A stretch of DNA of 64,000 bases from Solibacillus isronensis. GTDB lineage: Bacteria; Bacillota; Bacilli; Bacillales_A; Planococcaceae. The position numbers were made by a program, and so were the translations under genes. Below the pieces are notes generated by a model. The model was given only the letters and a program-made list of their open reading frames with translations. It made no database searches and was not told where the DNA came from. This document shows positions 35,481 to 44,420 of the stretch, piece by piece; position 1 is the first letter of the stretch; every line of letters begins with the position of its first letter. The stretch covers positions 1,426,001 to 1,490,000 of the forward strand of contig NZ_FVZN01000014.1 of the NCBI RefSeq assembly GCF_900168685.1. Direction: 5' to 3'.

Positions 35481-35492
35481 TGATATCCCCCT

Positions 35493-36470
35493 CTATACCG
35501 CAATCGGTGCTTTAATTGTTGGATGCGGATGATAGCCTTCCAACGAAATATCTTCCATTTCAAAATCAAAGATCGATTGCTTTTCTTGGTTTAACTTTAA
35601 AATCGGCAATTGCTTCGGCTCACGTGTAAGCTGTTCTTTTACTTGTTCAAAATGGTTTGAATAAATATGGGTATCTGCCATGCTATGCACAAACTCGCCT
35701 ACTTCAAGTCCACATTCATGGGCAATTAAATGCGTCAGCAATGCATAGCTCGCAATGTTGAAAGGCACCCCTAAAAATGTATCTGCGCTGCGCTGTGTAA
35801 GCATACAGCTCAATTTCCCGTCAGCTACGTAAAACTGGAACATCACGTGACATGGCGGTAAGGCCGCCTTACTGCCCTTTCCCCCTGCATCAATCACGTC
35901 TTCAGGGTTCCATGCATTCACGATAATACGACGCGAATCCGGATTATGTTTAATTAAATCGATTGCATCCTGTAACTGATCAATCGATTCACCTTCTGAA
36001 GTTGTCCAATTACGCCACTGCTTTCCGTAAACATTACCCAAATCTCCGTATTTTGAAGCAAATTCATCATCATGTAATACGCGTTCACAAAATGAAGAAA
36101 GCTCTTTTTGATACTGTTGATTAAACGCTTCATCAATAAGGGAGCGTCGTCCAAAGTCACTCATATCAGGTCCGCTGTACTCTTCTGATTCTACCCACTT
36201 TTTAAATGCCCATTCATCCCAAATATGGTTATTGTTCTGAAGTAAATAGCGGATATTCGTATCGCCTTTAATAAACCATAGTAGTTCGCTAGCTACGAGC
36301 TTGAATGGTACGCGCTTAGTCGTTAGAAGCGGAAAACCATCCTGTAAATTAAAGCGCATCTGATAGCCGAATACGCTGCGTGTCCCTGTTCCTGTACGGT
36401 CAGATTTATCGGTACCGTTGTCCAAAATATATTGCAATAAATTTAAGTATGTATGATCTGCATGTGCCAA
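35493..36470 (-). CDS. thyA: Thymidylate synthase (long ThyA form)
   Basis: About 325 residues. Methylates dUMP to dTMP using methylene-tetrahydrofolate. AGGAG lies 8 nt before TTG 36470 but touches the GTG at 36479, so TTG is preferred. Key motifs are [19 protein letters not shown] (folate/phosphate), the catalytic Cys in [13 protein letters not shown] (about residue 222), [18 protein letters not shown] (about 245) and HIYSNHFEQ (about 285). It is the long form with an extra segment of about 50 residues (around 85-135) found in Staphylococcus-type ThyA and lacking in B. subtilis ThyB. Confidence 0.96.
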   Translation of the reverse strand: MAHADHTYLNLLQYILDNGTDKSDRTGTGTRSVFGYQMRFNLQDGFPLLTTKRVPFKLVASELLWFIKGDTNIRYLLQNNNHIWDEWAFKKWVESEEYSGPDMSDFGRRSLIDEAFNQQYQKELSSFCERVLHDDEFASKYGDLGNVYGKQWRNWTTSEGESIDQLQDAIDLIKHNPDSRRIIVNAWNPEDVIDAGGKGSKAALPPCHVMFQFYVADGKLSCMLTQRSADTFLGVPFNIASYALLTHLIAHECGLEVGEFVHSMADTHIYSNHFEQVKEQLTREPKQLPILKLNQEKQSIFDFEMEDISLEGYHPHPTIKAPIAV

Positions 36471-36619
36471 TATTTTCACTCCTAAAGAATGTTCTCCGTT
36501 TATTATATAGACTTATGTTGAGAAAAACACGTGAATCTTTAAAATCGCTCTAAAAGCCTACTAAGCGAATATTTACTAATGATTCAAATAAAACAATATG
36601 TATAAAAAATTGCACAATA

Positions 36620-36659
36620 AAAGGCGCTACTCGTATTTCGTCTGCTGAGTAGCGCCTTT
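36620..36659 (-). terminator. Probable terminator downstream of the 63-residue protein gene
   Basis: 13-bp perfect stem (AAAGGCGCTACTC with GAGTAGCGCCTTT) and 14-nt loop, followed on the minus strand by TTATTG. The T-run is short, so efficiency is uncertain. Confidence 0.65.
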
Positions 36660-36708
36660 AGTCAAATGTGTCTAAGTCATCGTATAGCTCAATAGTTTGC
36701 GTCAATTT

Positions 36709-36900
36709 TTATGTTGCCTCCCTAAGAATTGTTTTGTTGTTTTCCAGAATTTGAATCATTTGCAGTAAAATTTTGTCCTCAATTTTTTGAGTACCATTTA
36801 CTTCTTTCGCAATAATTTTTGTTAATTCCAAAATTGTATTTACGTCGAGCTTATGTTTTTCCGCTAATTGGAATGCTCGCCCTAACTGACCGGTTATCAT
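36709..36900 (-). CDS. Small helical protein, function unknown
   Basis: 63 residues starting at an ATG with AAAAGGAGG 7 nt upstream, a strong translation signal. The sequence MITGQLGRAFQLAEKH...LELTKIIAKEVNG predicts two amphipathic helices with no membrane segment or cysteine. I do not recognise a family. It is monocistronic with a likely terminator 50 nt downstream, and lies upstream of the thyA-dfrA operon on the same strand. Confidence 0.65.
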   Translation of the reverse strand: MITGQLGRAFQLAEKHKLDVNTILELTKIIAKEVNGTQKIEDKILLQMIQILENNKTILREAT

Positions 36901-37337
36901 CGGCAGTCCTCCTTTTTACTATAGTATACAAATATTATACCTCGAGTTACATAAAAATTCACCTTTAATTTTTAAATTTTTTGTAAATTACTCAAAAAAA
37001 TAAAGGTTCTTTTTCCAGCCGTTTAGTAATATTATGATAAATCGCCGGATACTCTATTACCAACGTTAAATAAATAACTTTTGCTTTATTTATTACGAAA
37101 TCAGAACTATATATTTTCTACTTCGTTGAGACAGATATTAATTCCTATTTTTAATTATTTTTATTTTCACAGGGACATTTTTATTCGTATTTTGATACAT
37201 TTTCTTTTTAAAAAAAGAAGTATAAACAAACGGTTCCCGGGAAAAATACGAGCAGAAATAGATACTTGAATTTCTTTAGTATGTGTTTTTTACATACCGA
37301 ATGAACTTCTTTATCTAAAATAAAGGAGATGTTTTAA
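36901..37337. other. AT-rich intergenic region upstream of the DUF378 gene
   Basis: 437 nt. The 62-codon open frame at 37081-37269 has no ribosome binding site and biased Ile/Phe/Arg content, so I regard it as chance. Promoters for the flanking divergent genes must lie here, but no clear -35/-10 pair stands out. Confidence 0.45.
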
Positions 37338-37673
37338 ATGGGAGCATTATATAGAATTGCCCTCGTACTTGTAATTATTGGAGCAATTAACTGGGGACTT
37401 ATCGGCTTTTTCAAATTTGATTTAGTCGCATCTTTATTTGGCGGACAAACTGCCGGATTATCACGAATTGTTTATGCACTTGTCGGTCTTGCCGGTCTTG
37501 CATGCATTCCGTTGTTAATGAAAAACCTTGATGAAGAGGACAATGCAACCGTTACTCATACAAGAGCAACAAACAGACCGAATTATAATATGGAAGCTGG
37601 GAAAGAAGCTGATTTCTCAGAATACGCAAAGCAAAAAAACAAAAACAACAATAACAACAATAACGAGAAGTAA
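37338..37673 (+). CDS. DUF378 family membrane protein (YuzA-like)
   Basis: 111 residues starting after AAAGGAG. The first about 65 residues form a DUF378 domain with two membrane helices: IALVLVIIGAINWGLIGFF and SRIVYALVGLAGLACIPLL. The tail is hydrophilic and ends in an Asn/Lys run (KNKNNNNNNNEK) encoded by an AAC/AAT-rich microsatellite-like stretch near 37640-37670. DUF378 proteins are small and uncharacterised. It is monocistronic with its own terminator. Confidence 0.88.
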   Translation: MGALYRIALVLVIIGAINWGLIGFFKFDLVASLFGGQTAGLSRIVYALVGLAGLACIPLLMKNLDEEDNATVTHTRATNRPNYNMEAGKEADFSEYAKQKNKNNNNNNNEK

Positions 37674-37693
37674 TTCAGAAATAATTCAAAAGC

Positions 37694-37729
37694 AAAAGAC
37701 CAGGCTCAGTAATGAGTACCTGGTCTTTT
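37694..37729 (+). terminator. Terminator of the DUF378 gene
   Basis: 11-bp stem (AAAAGACCAGG with CCTGGTCTTTT) followed by TAGC after a five-T run; 20 nt past the stop. Confidence 0.85.
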
Positions 37730-37795
37730 TAGCTTATTCAGAACTTTATCTTGGGATTAAGTAAAAAGCTCATCTCTTCGCATATTTTTTCCTAC

Positions 37796-37900
37796 TTATA
37801 ATAACCCAGCTATTATTTTTATCCATCCGAAAATAGACGTCCATAAAATAATACTTAAAATCAGGCCATTAAATAAACCTAAGAAAAATCTGTTTTCCAA
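37796..37900 (-). CDS. 34-residue hydrophobic membrane protein
   Basis: TTG start at 37900 with AAGGAG 8 nt upstream. The product (MENRFFLGLFNGLILSIILW, then TSIFGWIKIIAGLL) is almost entirely one hydrophobic helix with a charged N-terminus, in the style of short Bacillales membrane peptides. The good ribosome binding site and clean open frame support it; there is no homologue I can name. It lies between the convergent DUF378 gene and upstream ypjP. Confidence 0.55.
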   Translation of the reverse strand: MENRFFLGLFNGLILSIILWTSIFGWIKIIAGLL

Positions 37901-38069
37901 GATTACCACTCCTTAAATTAAAGGTTGGCCAATCGGAGACTATTTAAGCTTTTGTCCCTTAGATTTCTTTTGGTAATGGATGGAAAGCATAGTTTTGAGA
38001 AGCTAGTATTGTGAGAAATATTAGTGTACACAAAAAAACACCCGACCATTAGGCGGGTGCCGCATCTTG

Positions 38070-38663
38070 CTATGATAACCATTTAGGCGGTGTGTTTTTG
38101 CTCCAGTAAATTTCGCCAAGGTCGTAATGCTTTGAGTAGTTGTCTTCAAACGTATGATAGTGGAAATTATAGTAGTAGCCATCAAAAGGACGGTTCTCTG
38201 TTCGTACATGGAAACGGATTACGTCAGTTTTTGATTTACTGTCCACAATGTGGAAGATTTTTTCCGAGTAATCACCACTTGGTTTTTCGGAAACCGTTAA
38301 GTTACGCAGTTTTTCATCGCCAACTCGTTCCACTGTCATTGCAATAGCCTCTTCGATTTTCGGAAAAATATCCGTTTCGAATTGTTGTTCAATAACCGGT
38401 CCGACTTTTGTTCCAAATTTTATGTATGATTGTTCTTTTGCAGCAGACACAAAGTCATCCGTAGTTGGCAGCGGTTTTTCATCAACGATAATATCATCCA
38501 ACTGATAGGCAGCTGAAATATGGTTGTCGCTTGGACGATCCAATACCGATTTGCCATGACGATCTTCATCAAAATTCGCCCAAATTTCATGTTTTGGTGT
38601 AATTAAACCAAACGATAATAACGCGACAGAAACAACGAGAGATTTGTAAATCCATTTCTTCAA
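38070..38663 (-). CDS. ypjP: YpjP family protein
   Basis: About 197 residues; TTG at 38663 has GGTGA 5 nt upstream, while an in-frame GTG at 38672 is alternative. An N-terminal hydrophobic segment (SLVVSVALLSFGLI) acts as signal peptide or anchor. The C-terminal NFHYHTFEDNYSKHYDLGEIYWSKNTPPKW matches YpjP, found next to thyB/dfrA in B. subtilis, and its position near thyA-dfrA here agrees. It is probably extracytoplasmic; function unknown. Confidence 0.87.
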   Translation of the reverse strand: MKKWIYKSLVVSVALLSFGLITPKHEIWANFDEDRHGKSVLDRPSDNHISAAYQLDDIIVDEKPLPTTDDFVSAAKEQSYIKFGTKVGPVIEQQFETDIFPKIEEAIAMTVERVGDEKLRNLTVSEKPSGDYSEKIFHIVDSKSKTDVIRFHVRTENRPFDGYYYNFHYHTFEDNYSKHYDLGEIYWSKNTPPKWLS

Positions 38664-38810
38664 GTCTATCACCCACTTTTATTATGTATAATTTTAAAAC
38701 GCTCTTACTTATATATACGAATATTATAACAAATAGTTTCATCTTTATTGTAAACATTGTACAATAAAAAAGGAAGATATTGTAGGTTATATTAAGGGAG
38801 GTTTTAAAAA

Positions 38811-38882
38811 ATGGACATTGTTATGGGTCTTGGATTATTACTAATGCTTGGGTATATGACTTCTTTATGCTTCACGGACTAA
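38811..38882 (+). CDS. 23-residue hydrophobic peptide
   Basis: AAGGGAGG lies 9 nt before ATG 38811. The product MDIVMGLGLLLMLGYMTSLC plus FTD is one short hydrophobic helix. The strong ribosome binding site is the main support. It is divergent from ypjP and convergent with the next small gene. Function unknown. Confidence 0.5.
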   Translation: MDIVMGLGLLLMLGYMTSLCFTD

Positions 38883-38917
38883 TAACTTTATTATGCACTA
38901 AGCAGCATCAATACGCC

Positions 38918-39013
38918 CTAGAATCCTTTATTCATCATATTTCTAGGGTATCTCTTATTCTTCATCGGACGATGAACAGCATTTAATTTATCTCGCGTAT
39001 CATCAATTGTCAT
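38918..39013 (-). CDS. 31-residue basic peptide
   Basis: ATG at 39013 preceded by AAAGGCGGTGA at proper spacing. The product MTIDDTRDKLNAVHRPMKNK, then RYPRNMMNKGF, is hydrophilic and basic in its second half. Its 3' end lies in a CCCTAGAA/TTCTAGGG inverted repeat (38917-38947). It could be a small RNA- or DNA-binding peptide, but no family is recognised. Confidence 0.5.
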   Translation of the reverse strand: MTIDDTRDKLNAVHRPMKNKRYPRNMMNKGF

Positions 39014-39049
39014 GTATTCACCGCCTTTCAATGTTTGAGTGATCATAAA

Positions 39050-39075
39050 AAGCCACACCCGTTTGGATATGACTT
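39050..39075 (-). terminator. Terminator of the 65-residue protein gene
   Basis: On the minus strand AAGTCATATCC pairs fully (with G-U pairs) with GGGTGTGGCTT, followed by TTTTATG. Confidence 0.65.
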
Positions 39076-39081
39076 TGAGAA

Positions 39082-39279
39082 TCACTTAACTTCTTCTATA
39101 GAAACAATGTGGTTTGTAAATATTAATTCTGATTGCTCTTCTTTCCCCTCATATAACACGAATCTTATATAACCAGAATGAAAGCGACCGTCATCTTGTA
39201 AATACATTTCTTCAAATTCCTTAAGACTGGCTTTCATCTCTATCTTTTCACCATTACTCAAACGTAAAATTAAACTCAT
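39082..39279 (-). CDS. Small conserved-looking protein, function unknown
   Basis: 65 residues from ATG 39279, preceded by GGGAGG 7 nt upstream; the open frame runs on to 39369 without a site. The product MSLILRLSNGEKIEMKASLK...YIRFVLYEGKEEQSELIFTN is acidic, soluble and beta-rich by pattern (alternating hydrophobic residues). No family is recognised. A terminator follows. Confidence 0.65.
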   Translation of the reverse strand: MSLILRLSNGEKIEMKASLKEFEEMYLQDDGRFHSGYIRFVLYEGKEEQSELIFTNHIVSIEEVK

Positions 39280-39484
39280 AACTATTCCTCCCTTCACACT
39301 AATCATAATGTGAATGGAAATTATTGTCACTACTATATCCCTAATAAATTTATGCATACTTTTGTGCATTCAAATTTTGAGATATTTTATTAAAAGCTGG
39401 GATTGAATTGTTGCATGAGTATAGTGCAGACCGTGGAAAGTTATTTTCGGTTCACCTTGTTCATTTATTACTTTTTTTAATGTG

Positions 39485-39511
39485 CCATCCAAACCGATTT
39501 GGATGGTTTTT
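39485..39511 (+). terminator. Orphan intrinsic terminator-like hairpin
   Basis: 9-bp perfect stem (CCATCCAAA with TTTGGATGG), 4-nt loop, then TTTTTATT on the plus strand. No annotated plus-strand gene ends just before it, so it may close a short untranslated RNA starting near 39400. Confidence 0.6.
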
Positions 39512-39527
39512 ATTCTGAGAATTGGAC

Positions 39528-39556
39528 AAGGGGCCCCCAAATGTTGGGGACCCCTT
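39528..39556. repeat. GC-rich hairpin
   Basis: AAGGGGCCCCCAA pairs with TTGGGGACCCCTT around a 3-nt loop, with one mismatch. There is no T-run directly after it on either strand, so it is a stable structure of uncertain role. Confidence 0.6.
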
Positions 39557-39559
39557 TAG

Positions 39560-39800
39560 TATTTAATAGATAGATTTATAAATAAATGAAAGTCTCAACC
39601 CGATCATCCGGGGAATTTATATTTATTCGGAGTGCACAACTCCAGTTTTAACCGCGGTAAAATTCTACTAATCTCTTCTAACTTAAGCAACATAGTCCCA
39701 ACCTGCTACTATGTCCTTGCAGCCCTGAAGCTTGCGCCAGTGTGAATAAGTATCTTCAAAAACACTAGCAGAAATGCCAATTCATTTATAGCACTATCTA
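39560..39800. other. Unexplained intergenic segment, possibly a decayed gene or structured RNA
   Basis: The segment is less AT-rich than its surroundings. On the minus strand a 29-codon frame (MLLKLEEISRILPRLKLELC...) ends near 39612, but it has no good ribosome binding site. CATAGT/ACTATG and other short inverted repeats are present. I cannot match it to a known RNA. Confidence 0.35.
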
Positions 39801-39922
39801 AAATAGCACAAAAACTATCATAACACATATATTCGCGTTTGTAAACTAAGTTTGAGCCCGTGCAAAAATTCATAATGTCCGCTATACTTTAAAAATCGGA
39901 ATTTAAAAGGAGTTATGTAAAG

Positions 39923-40978
39923 ATGAATGAAGTTGAAACAACATTATCAATCCAAATGAAACGGATGGCTGTTACATTGCTGGATATGCAGCAAAGCCGT
40001 TTTGTGTCCGCAAGTGAAACAATGGATTTATCCGCACTCCAATCTGAAGTGTACAATCAGTTTTTTGAATCCTACATAGATGCGACGATGAATAGCCCGA
40101 AATCTGTTGCATGTAAATTTTTAGACCGTGATAATGATATTTTGACGAAAATGAACCGTTATGTAGAATATCCTGATGACACACACTTCTTATCACTGGC
40201 CAATGATTTATCAAATAAACTGTATCAAATTATGCAAACGGTATCGAACAGTAACGGTTCGGTATTTGTCGCGCATATTGAACTTATTGGCGAAGATTAT
40301 ATTCTTCTGTTAAAGCTGGATCCAAAAGATGCAGTACAGATTGATTTGGAAACATTGCATTTGAAAACGATCGAAAATATTTTGCCTGATGCATCCAGTC
40401 GTGTACAAAAATGTGCACTCATTCGAATGAATTATGATCCGCTCGAAGAAAATATTTATGTACTGGATAAGCAATCGGATGGCGAACCGGCGAAGTTTTT
40501 TATGGAAACTTTCTTGCAGGCTACTCCGATTGCATCAGACAAAAAGAAAACAAAAATGCTCATGAAGGAGTTATATGAGAAAATTGCGGAATCACTTAAC
40601 GAAGAGCAGACTCCCCAACTTCAAAGAGCAATTGACGAGGAATTTGAACACGGTAAATATATTGAGCTCGACGCATCGGTCCATAATATTTATGAAGCGA
40701 TTGCCCCACCGGAGAATCGGGAAGATTTTGTTGAACAAGGTGCCAAATTGTTTATCAATGAATTCACTGACCGCAATCCAGACTTTACGCCTACATTTGA
40801 AGTGAAACGCGATGATTTGCATGTCGTCTATAAATCGGCTGAAGGCGAAATTCTTTTCCGTTATGATAAAGGATTGGACAATATTGATGTAAAGCACGAT
40901 CAAGTAAGCGGTACGTATACGATTACTATACGTGATGCGGATACAGTAGGTTTTACGCTGCACAAAAAACCGCTATAA
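39923..40978 (+). CDS. Nucleoid-associated protein (NdpA/YejK, 37-kDa family)
   Basis: 351 residues, soluble, starting after AAAGGAG. The sequence follows the 37-kDa nucleoid-associated family: N-terminal SASETMDLSALQSEVYNQFFESYI, the central VFVAHIELIGEDYILLLKLDPKD strand block (about residue 112) and a C-terminal domain from about 230. Family members bind DNA and localise to the nucleoid in proteobacteria; the Firmicute role is unknown. It is monocistronic with a strong terminator. Confidence 0.85.
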   Translation: MNEVETTLSIQMKRMAVTLLDMQQSRFVSASETMDLSALQSEVYNQFFESYIDATMNSPKSVACKFLDRDNDILTKMNRYVEYPDDTHFLSLANDLSNKLYQIMQTVSNSNGSVFVAHIELIGEDYILLLKLDPKDAVQIDLETLHLKTIENILPDASSRVQKCALIRMNYDPLEENIYVLDKQSDGEPAKFFMETFLQATPIASDKKKTKMLMKELYEKIAESLNEEQTPQLQRAIDEEFEHGKYIELDASVHNIYEAIAPPENREDFVEQGAKLFINEFTDRNPDFTPTFEVKRDDLHVVYKSAEGEILFRYDKGLDNIDVKHDQVSGTYTITIRDADTVGFTLHKKPL

Positions 40979-41004
40979 GTTTATTGATATTATAATAGGA
41001 TATA

Positions 41005-41036
41005 AAAAAGGGGCTGTTTTTTCACAGCCCCTTTTT
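41005..41036. terminator. Bidirectional terminator between the nucleoid protein and oligoendopeptidase genes
   Basis: 13-bp perfect stem (AAAAAGGGGCTGT with ACAGCCCCTTTTT) with a 6-nt loop. Confidence 0.92.
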
Positions 41037-41041
41037 GCAAC

Positions 41042-42838
41042 CTATTTAGATGTTAACGCAATAAATTCCTCAACATCTTTTTCACAAAGTGCGATTCCTT
41101 TTAACCAGAAATCTTCTTTCGTAATGTCTTCACCTAAATGCTTCATTGCCAATTCTTCGACTGTCATGATAGCTGTGTCACGCAACAGAGCCATATACTT
41201 CTCTTCGAAGCCCTTACCTTCTTCTTTTGCTTTCGCGTAAATGCTTAATGAGAACAGATAACCGAATGTGTACGGGAAGTTATAGAACGGTACACCTGTA
41301 ATATAGAAGTGCATTTTAGATGCCCAGAAGTGCGGATGTGTTTCACCTAATCCTCCTGCATGTGCTTCAATTTGAGCTTCTTCCATAAGTTCGTTCAAGC
41401 GTTTCGTTGATACAATGCCTTTTTTGCGCTCATCATAAAAACGAGTTTCAAATAAGTAACGCGCATGGATATTCATAAAGAAGGCAACAGAACGTTGAAT
41501 TTTATCTTCCAGTAATGCAATCTTTTCTTGTTCAGTTGTTGCTTCTTCAACTGCTGCATCTGCAACAATCATTTCTGCAAACGTTGAAGCTGTTTCAGCA
41601 ACATTCATTGCATAGCGGCGGTTCAACGGATGTACCGGACGCAGTGCATATGAATGGAAAGCATGTCCCAGTTCATGTGCCAATGTCGAAACATTTGACA
41701 TCGAGCCGGAGTATGTCATGAATATACGAGATTGCTCTGATAATGGCATTCCTGTACAGAAACCGCCAGGACGTTTATTATCACGGTCTTCTGCTTCGAT
41801 CCACCCGTCTTCAAATGCTGTACGTGCAAAGCTTTCCATTTCCGAACCAAAACGGCCGAAATGTTTTAAGATGAACTCGGCACCCTCCTGGTAAGACATA
41901 GTTGCTGATGAATCCGTAACCGGTGCGTCAAAGTCAAACCAGTCCAATTGTTCTGTACCTAATAGATTTGCTTTATGCTGTAAATAACCTGCAAATGTCG
42001 CCTTACGAGATGTAATGGCACCCCACATCGCATCGATTGTTTCCTGCTTCATACGGTTAATTTGAAGCGGCTCTTTTGTTACTGAGTACCAGCCGCGCTT
42101 TTTATAAACGGCTAAACGGAAACCTGCTAAATGATTCAATGTTTTTGCAAAGAACTCTTCACGTTCTGTAAATACTTTTTCCAATGCTTCAAATGCCGCT
42201 TTTCGCACTGTGCGGTCTTTATGTGAACTTAAATTGTTCGCTTGTCCAACTGACAATAGTTTCTTTTCGCCATCCACTTCTACTTCCACTTTAATATCGC
42301 CGATCAACATGTTATAAAGTTGGCCCCAAGAACTGTACCCATCAACACCTAAAGCTGAAATTAGCGCTTCTTCTTCTTCGGATAATGATTCTTTCGATTT
42401 TTCGCGCCATTCCGTTAAGATAAATTCGAATTGCGCCAATTCTTCTGTCTGCAATAATGCTTCGAAAGTTGACTGTTCAATTTTACCCAATTTTTGATTG
42501 AAACTTTCTAAGATTGGCGATGAATTTGCCGCAATACCGGATAATTGGCCTTGCAACAATAATGCATCACGATCAGTCGTGTCTTGCGCAGTTAAGCAAG
42601 ACAGCACCGCCCCTGCCTGAGAAATGTGGAGCATCACTTCTTTAATGCTTTCCAATATCGATTGGATTTCTAGTGCAGCATCACTATTTTGTGGAACTTC
42701 AAATTTGTCGATCTTCTCTTTTAATACTTCTAGTTTAGGAGTCAAACTTTCAATATGCTCGATTAATTGTGGAGAAGCACTACCACCAGGGAAAAACACA
42801 TCTAAATCCCAAACTTCAGGATATTTAACATTCACCAT
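41042..42838 (-). CDS. M3 family oligoendopeptidase (PepF-like)
   Basis: 598 residues, the usual size. A cytoplasmic zinc metallopeptidase that cleaves short peptides. The HExxH zinc site is STLAHELGHAFHSYALRP (about residue 390), with the third ligand Glu in NVAETASTFAEMIV (about 418). GLGETHPHFWASKMHFYI near residue 495 and YNFPYTFGYLFSLSIYA near 525 are family substrate-pocket motifs. It starts MVNVKYPEVWDLDVFFPGG, typical of this clade. It is monocistronic. Confidence 0.94.
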   Translation of the reverse strand: MVNVKYPEVWDLDVFFPGGSASPQLIEHIESLTPKLEVLKEKIDKFEVPQNSDAALEIQSILESIKEVMLHISQAGAVLSCLTAQDTTDRDALLLQGQLSGIAANSSPILESFNQKLGKIEQSTFEALLQTEELAQFEFILTEWREKSKESLSEEEEALISALGVDGYSSWGQLYNMLIGDIKVEVEVDGEKKLLSVGQANNLSSHKDRTVRKAAFEALEKVFTEREEFFAKTLNHLAGFRLAVYKKRGWYSVTKEPLQINRMKQETIDAMWGAITSRKATFAGYLQHKANLLGTEQLDWFDFDAPVTDSSATMSYQEGAEFILKHFGRFGSEMESFARTAFEDGWIEAEDRDNKRPGGFCTGMPLSEQSRIFMTYSGSMSNVSTLAHELGHAFHSYALRPVHPLNRRYAMNVAETASTFAEMIVADAAVEEATTEQEKIALLEDKIQRSVAFFMNIHARYLFETRFYDERKKGIVSTKRLNELMEEAQIEAHAGGLGETHPHFWASKMHFYITGVPFYNFPYTFGYLFSLSIYAKAKEEGKGFEEKYMALLRDTAIMTVEELAMKHLGEDITKEDFWLKGIALCEKDVEEFIALTSK

Positions 42839-42931
42839 TCTATTACCTACTTTCTGAATTATATTTCAATTCTTATTTTACTAAAAAATAAGTTAAAATG
42901 CTCGAAAATATTTCGGTTTTAGAAATAAAAA

Positions 42932-42956
42932 AGCTAGCCTGTCTTATCGGCTAGCT
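42932..42956 (-). terminator. Terminator of the cardiolipin synthase gene
   Basis: 8-bp stem (AGCTAGCC with GGCTAGCT) followed on the minus strand by TTTTTTATTT. Confidence 0.8.
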
Positions 42957-42962
42957 CCAGCA

Positions 42963-44420
42963 TTATAAAATTGGTGATAATAACCGCGAAATGGATTCTC
43001 GTATTTTCGTCCAAGTTTTGCGTTTTTCATATTGCTCCTTCGTTAATTCAAAACTGTCCTTAATATCTGCTTCAAACAGCTCTCTGCATTGTATAGCCAA
43101 TTTAGCATCATATAGAATGGCGTTAATTTCAAAATTCAGGCTAAAACTTCGAACATCGATATTGGCCGTTCCAATTGTCGCCACTTCATCGTCAATTACA
43201 ATCATTTTTGCATGAAGGAAACCTTTTTTATAACGGTATACCCGACCGCCAACTTCCAACAAGTCACCGCTGTATGCTGAATTGGCTCCATATACAAAAG
43301 CATGATCGGTTACTTCGGGTGTCATAATGCGCACATCAACACCTGAAGAAGCAGCAATTTGAACCGCATGCATAAATGGTTCGTCCGGTACAAAATATGG
43401 CGATTGAATATAAACATACTTTTTGGCACTTAAAATCATCCGGATATAGCTGTTTTTAATCGATTCAAAATCCGTATCAGGGCCACTCGACACAATTTGA
43501 ACAGGTGTGTCTGCATCAACCGTAAACGTCGGGAAGTATCTTTGTTCGATTTCAGTCAGCTCTTCTTTTCTTGCCTGATACCAGTCAAATAGAAAATGTG
43601 CCTGCATGTTATAGACAGAATTGCCTTCGATTCTCAAATGCGTATCGCGCCAATACCCGATTTCATCATCCAAACAGGCATATTCGTTCCCGACATTAAA
43701 CCCGCCGATATATCCGACTCTCCCGTCAATAATAATGAGTTTCCGATGATTACGAAAATTTATACGTGGATTAAACAGCTTAAAATACGATGAAAAATAT
43801 GCTTCCACCTGCCCACCGGCATCCGTTAATTTTTTCAGATCCTTTTTGCGTAATGTACGCGAACCTAAATCATCGTACATCATCTGTACTTCAATGCCTT
43901 CTTTTGCTTTTTTAACGAGCGCATTAAAAATACTTTTCCCGACATCATCCATTTTATAGATATAGTATTGAATATGAATGGTCTGTTTTGCATTTTCGAT
44001 ATCTTCAATGACCGAACGGAATTTTTCTTTCCCTTCCGAAAGTATTTTGACATCATTTTTCGAACTCAATAATGAATGGTTATAATCAACGTTCATTTTA
44101 ATTAATGGTGCATGCTTTTTAGTAATGGCATTCGGAAATTCGTATGTTCCCTCTTCCAACGCATTTTTTTGATCCTGGAATATTTCCAGTGTTTCCTCCT
44201 GCTGTACCGCATGCCACCTTACAAAATGTTTCTTCTGTAAATTTCGACCTAATAGTAAATATAAAATAAAACCAAAAACTGGTAAGAAAAAGAGCACGAA
44301 TAACCATGCCCATGTTGATGAAGCGCTTTTTCGGCTGATGAATATTAATACGAGGGCAAACAATATGTTCAATGCAAATAAGGTGACGGTTAAGATACCA
44401 GTGACTGTCATGAAATTCAT
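42963..44420 (-). CDS. cls: Cardiolipin synthase
   Basis: 485 residues. Makes cardiolipin from two phosphatidylglycerols at the membrane. Two N-terminal membrane helices (about residues 8-27 and 36-56) are followed by two phospholipase-D domains. HKD motif 1 is in NFRNHRKLIIIDGRVGYIGG (about 222) and HKD motif 2 in FLHAKMIVIDDEVATIGTAN (about 400). A second in-frame ATG at 44411 (MTVTG) has slightly better spacing to the AAAAGAGA purine run and may be the true start. It is monocistronic. Confidence 0.95.
   Translation of the reverse strand: MNFMTVTGILTVTLFALNILFALVLIFISRKSASSTWAWLFVLFFLPVFGFILYLLLGRNLQKKHFVRWHAVQQEETLEIFQDQKNALEEGTYEFPNAITKKHAPLIKMNVDYNHSLLSSKNDVKILSEGKEKFRSVIEDIENAKQTIHIQYYIYKMDDVGKSIFNALVKKAKEGIEVQMMYDDLGSRTLRKKDLKKLTDAGGQVEAYFSSYFKLFNPRINFRNHRKLIIIDGRVGYIGGFNVGNEYACLDDEIGYWRDTHLRIEGNSVYNMQAHFLFDWYQARKEELTEIEQRYFPTFTVDADTPVQIVSSGPDTDFESIKNSYIRMILSAKKYVYIQSPYFVPDEPFMHAVQIAASSGVDVRIMTPEVTDHAFVYGANSAYSGDLLEVGGRVYRYKKGFLHAKMIVIDDEVATIGTANIDVRSFSLNFEINAILYDAKLAIQCRELFEADIKDSFELTKEQYEKRKTWTKIRESISRLLSPIL

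Noticed and set aside
37081-37269. 62-codon plus-strand ORF
   Set aside because: No ribosome binding site and composition expected of random AT-rich sequence.
37640-37670. Asn-codon microsatellite as a mobile or CRISPR-like repeat
   Set aside because: It is a short AAC/AAT run in the tail of the DUF378 gene; nothing suggests spacers or mobility.
38917-38947. CCCTAGAA/TTCTAGGG inverted repeat as a terminator
   Set aside because: No T-run on either side; it overlaps the end of the 31-residue ORF and may only reflect that sequence.
40592-40963. 123-codon minus-strand ORF
   Set aside because: Antisense to the nucleoid-associated protein gene, with no translation signal.
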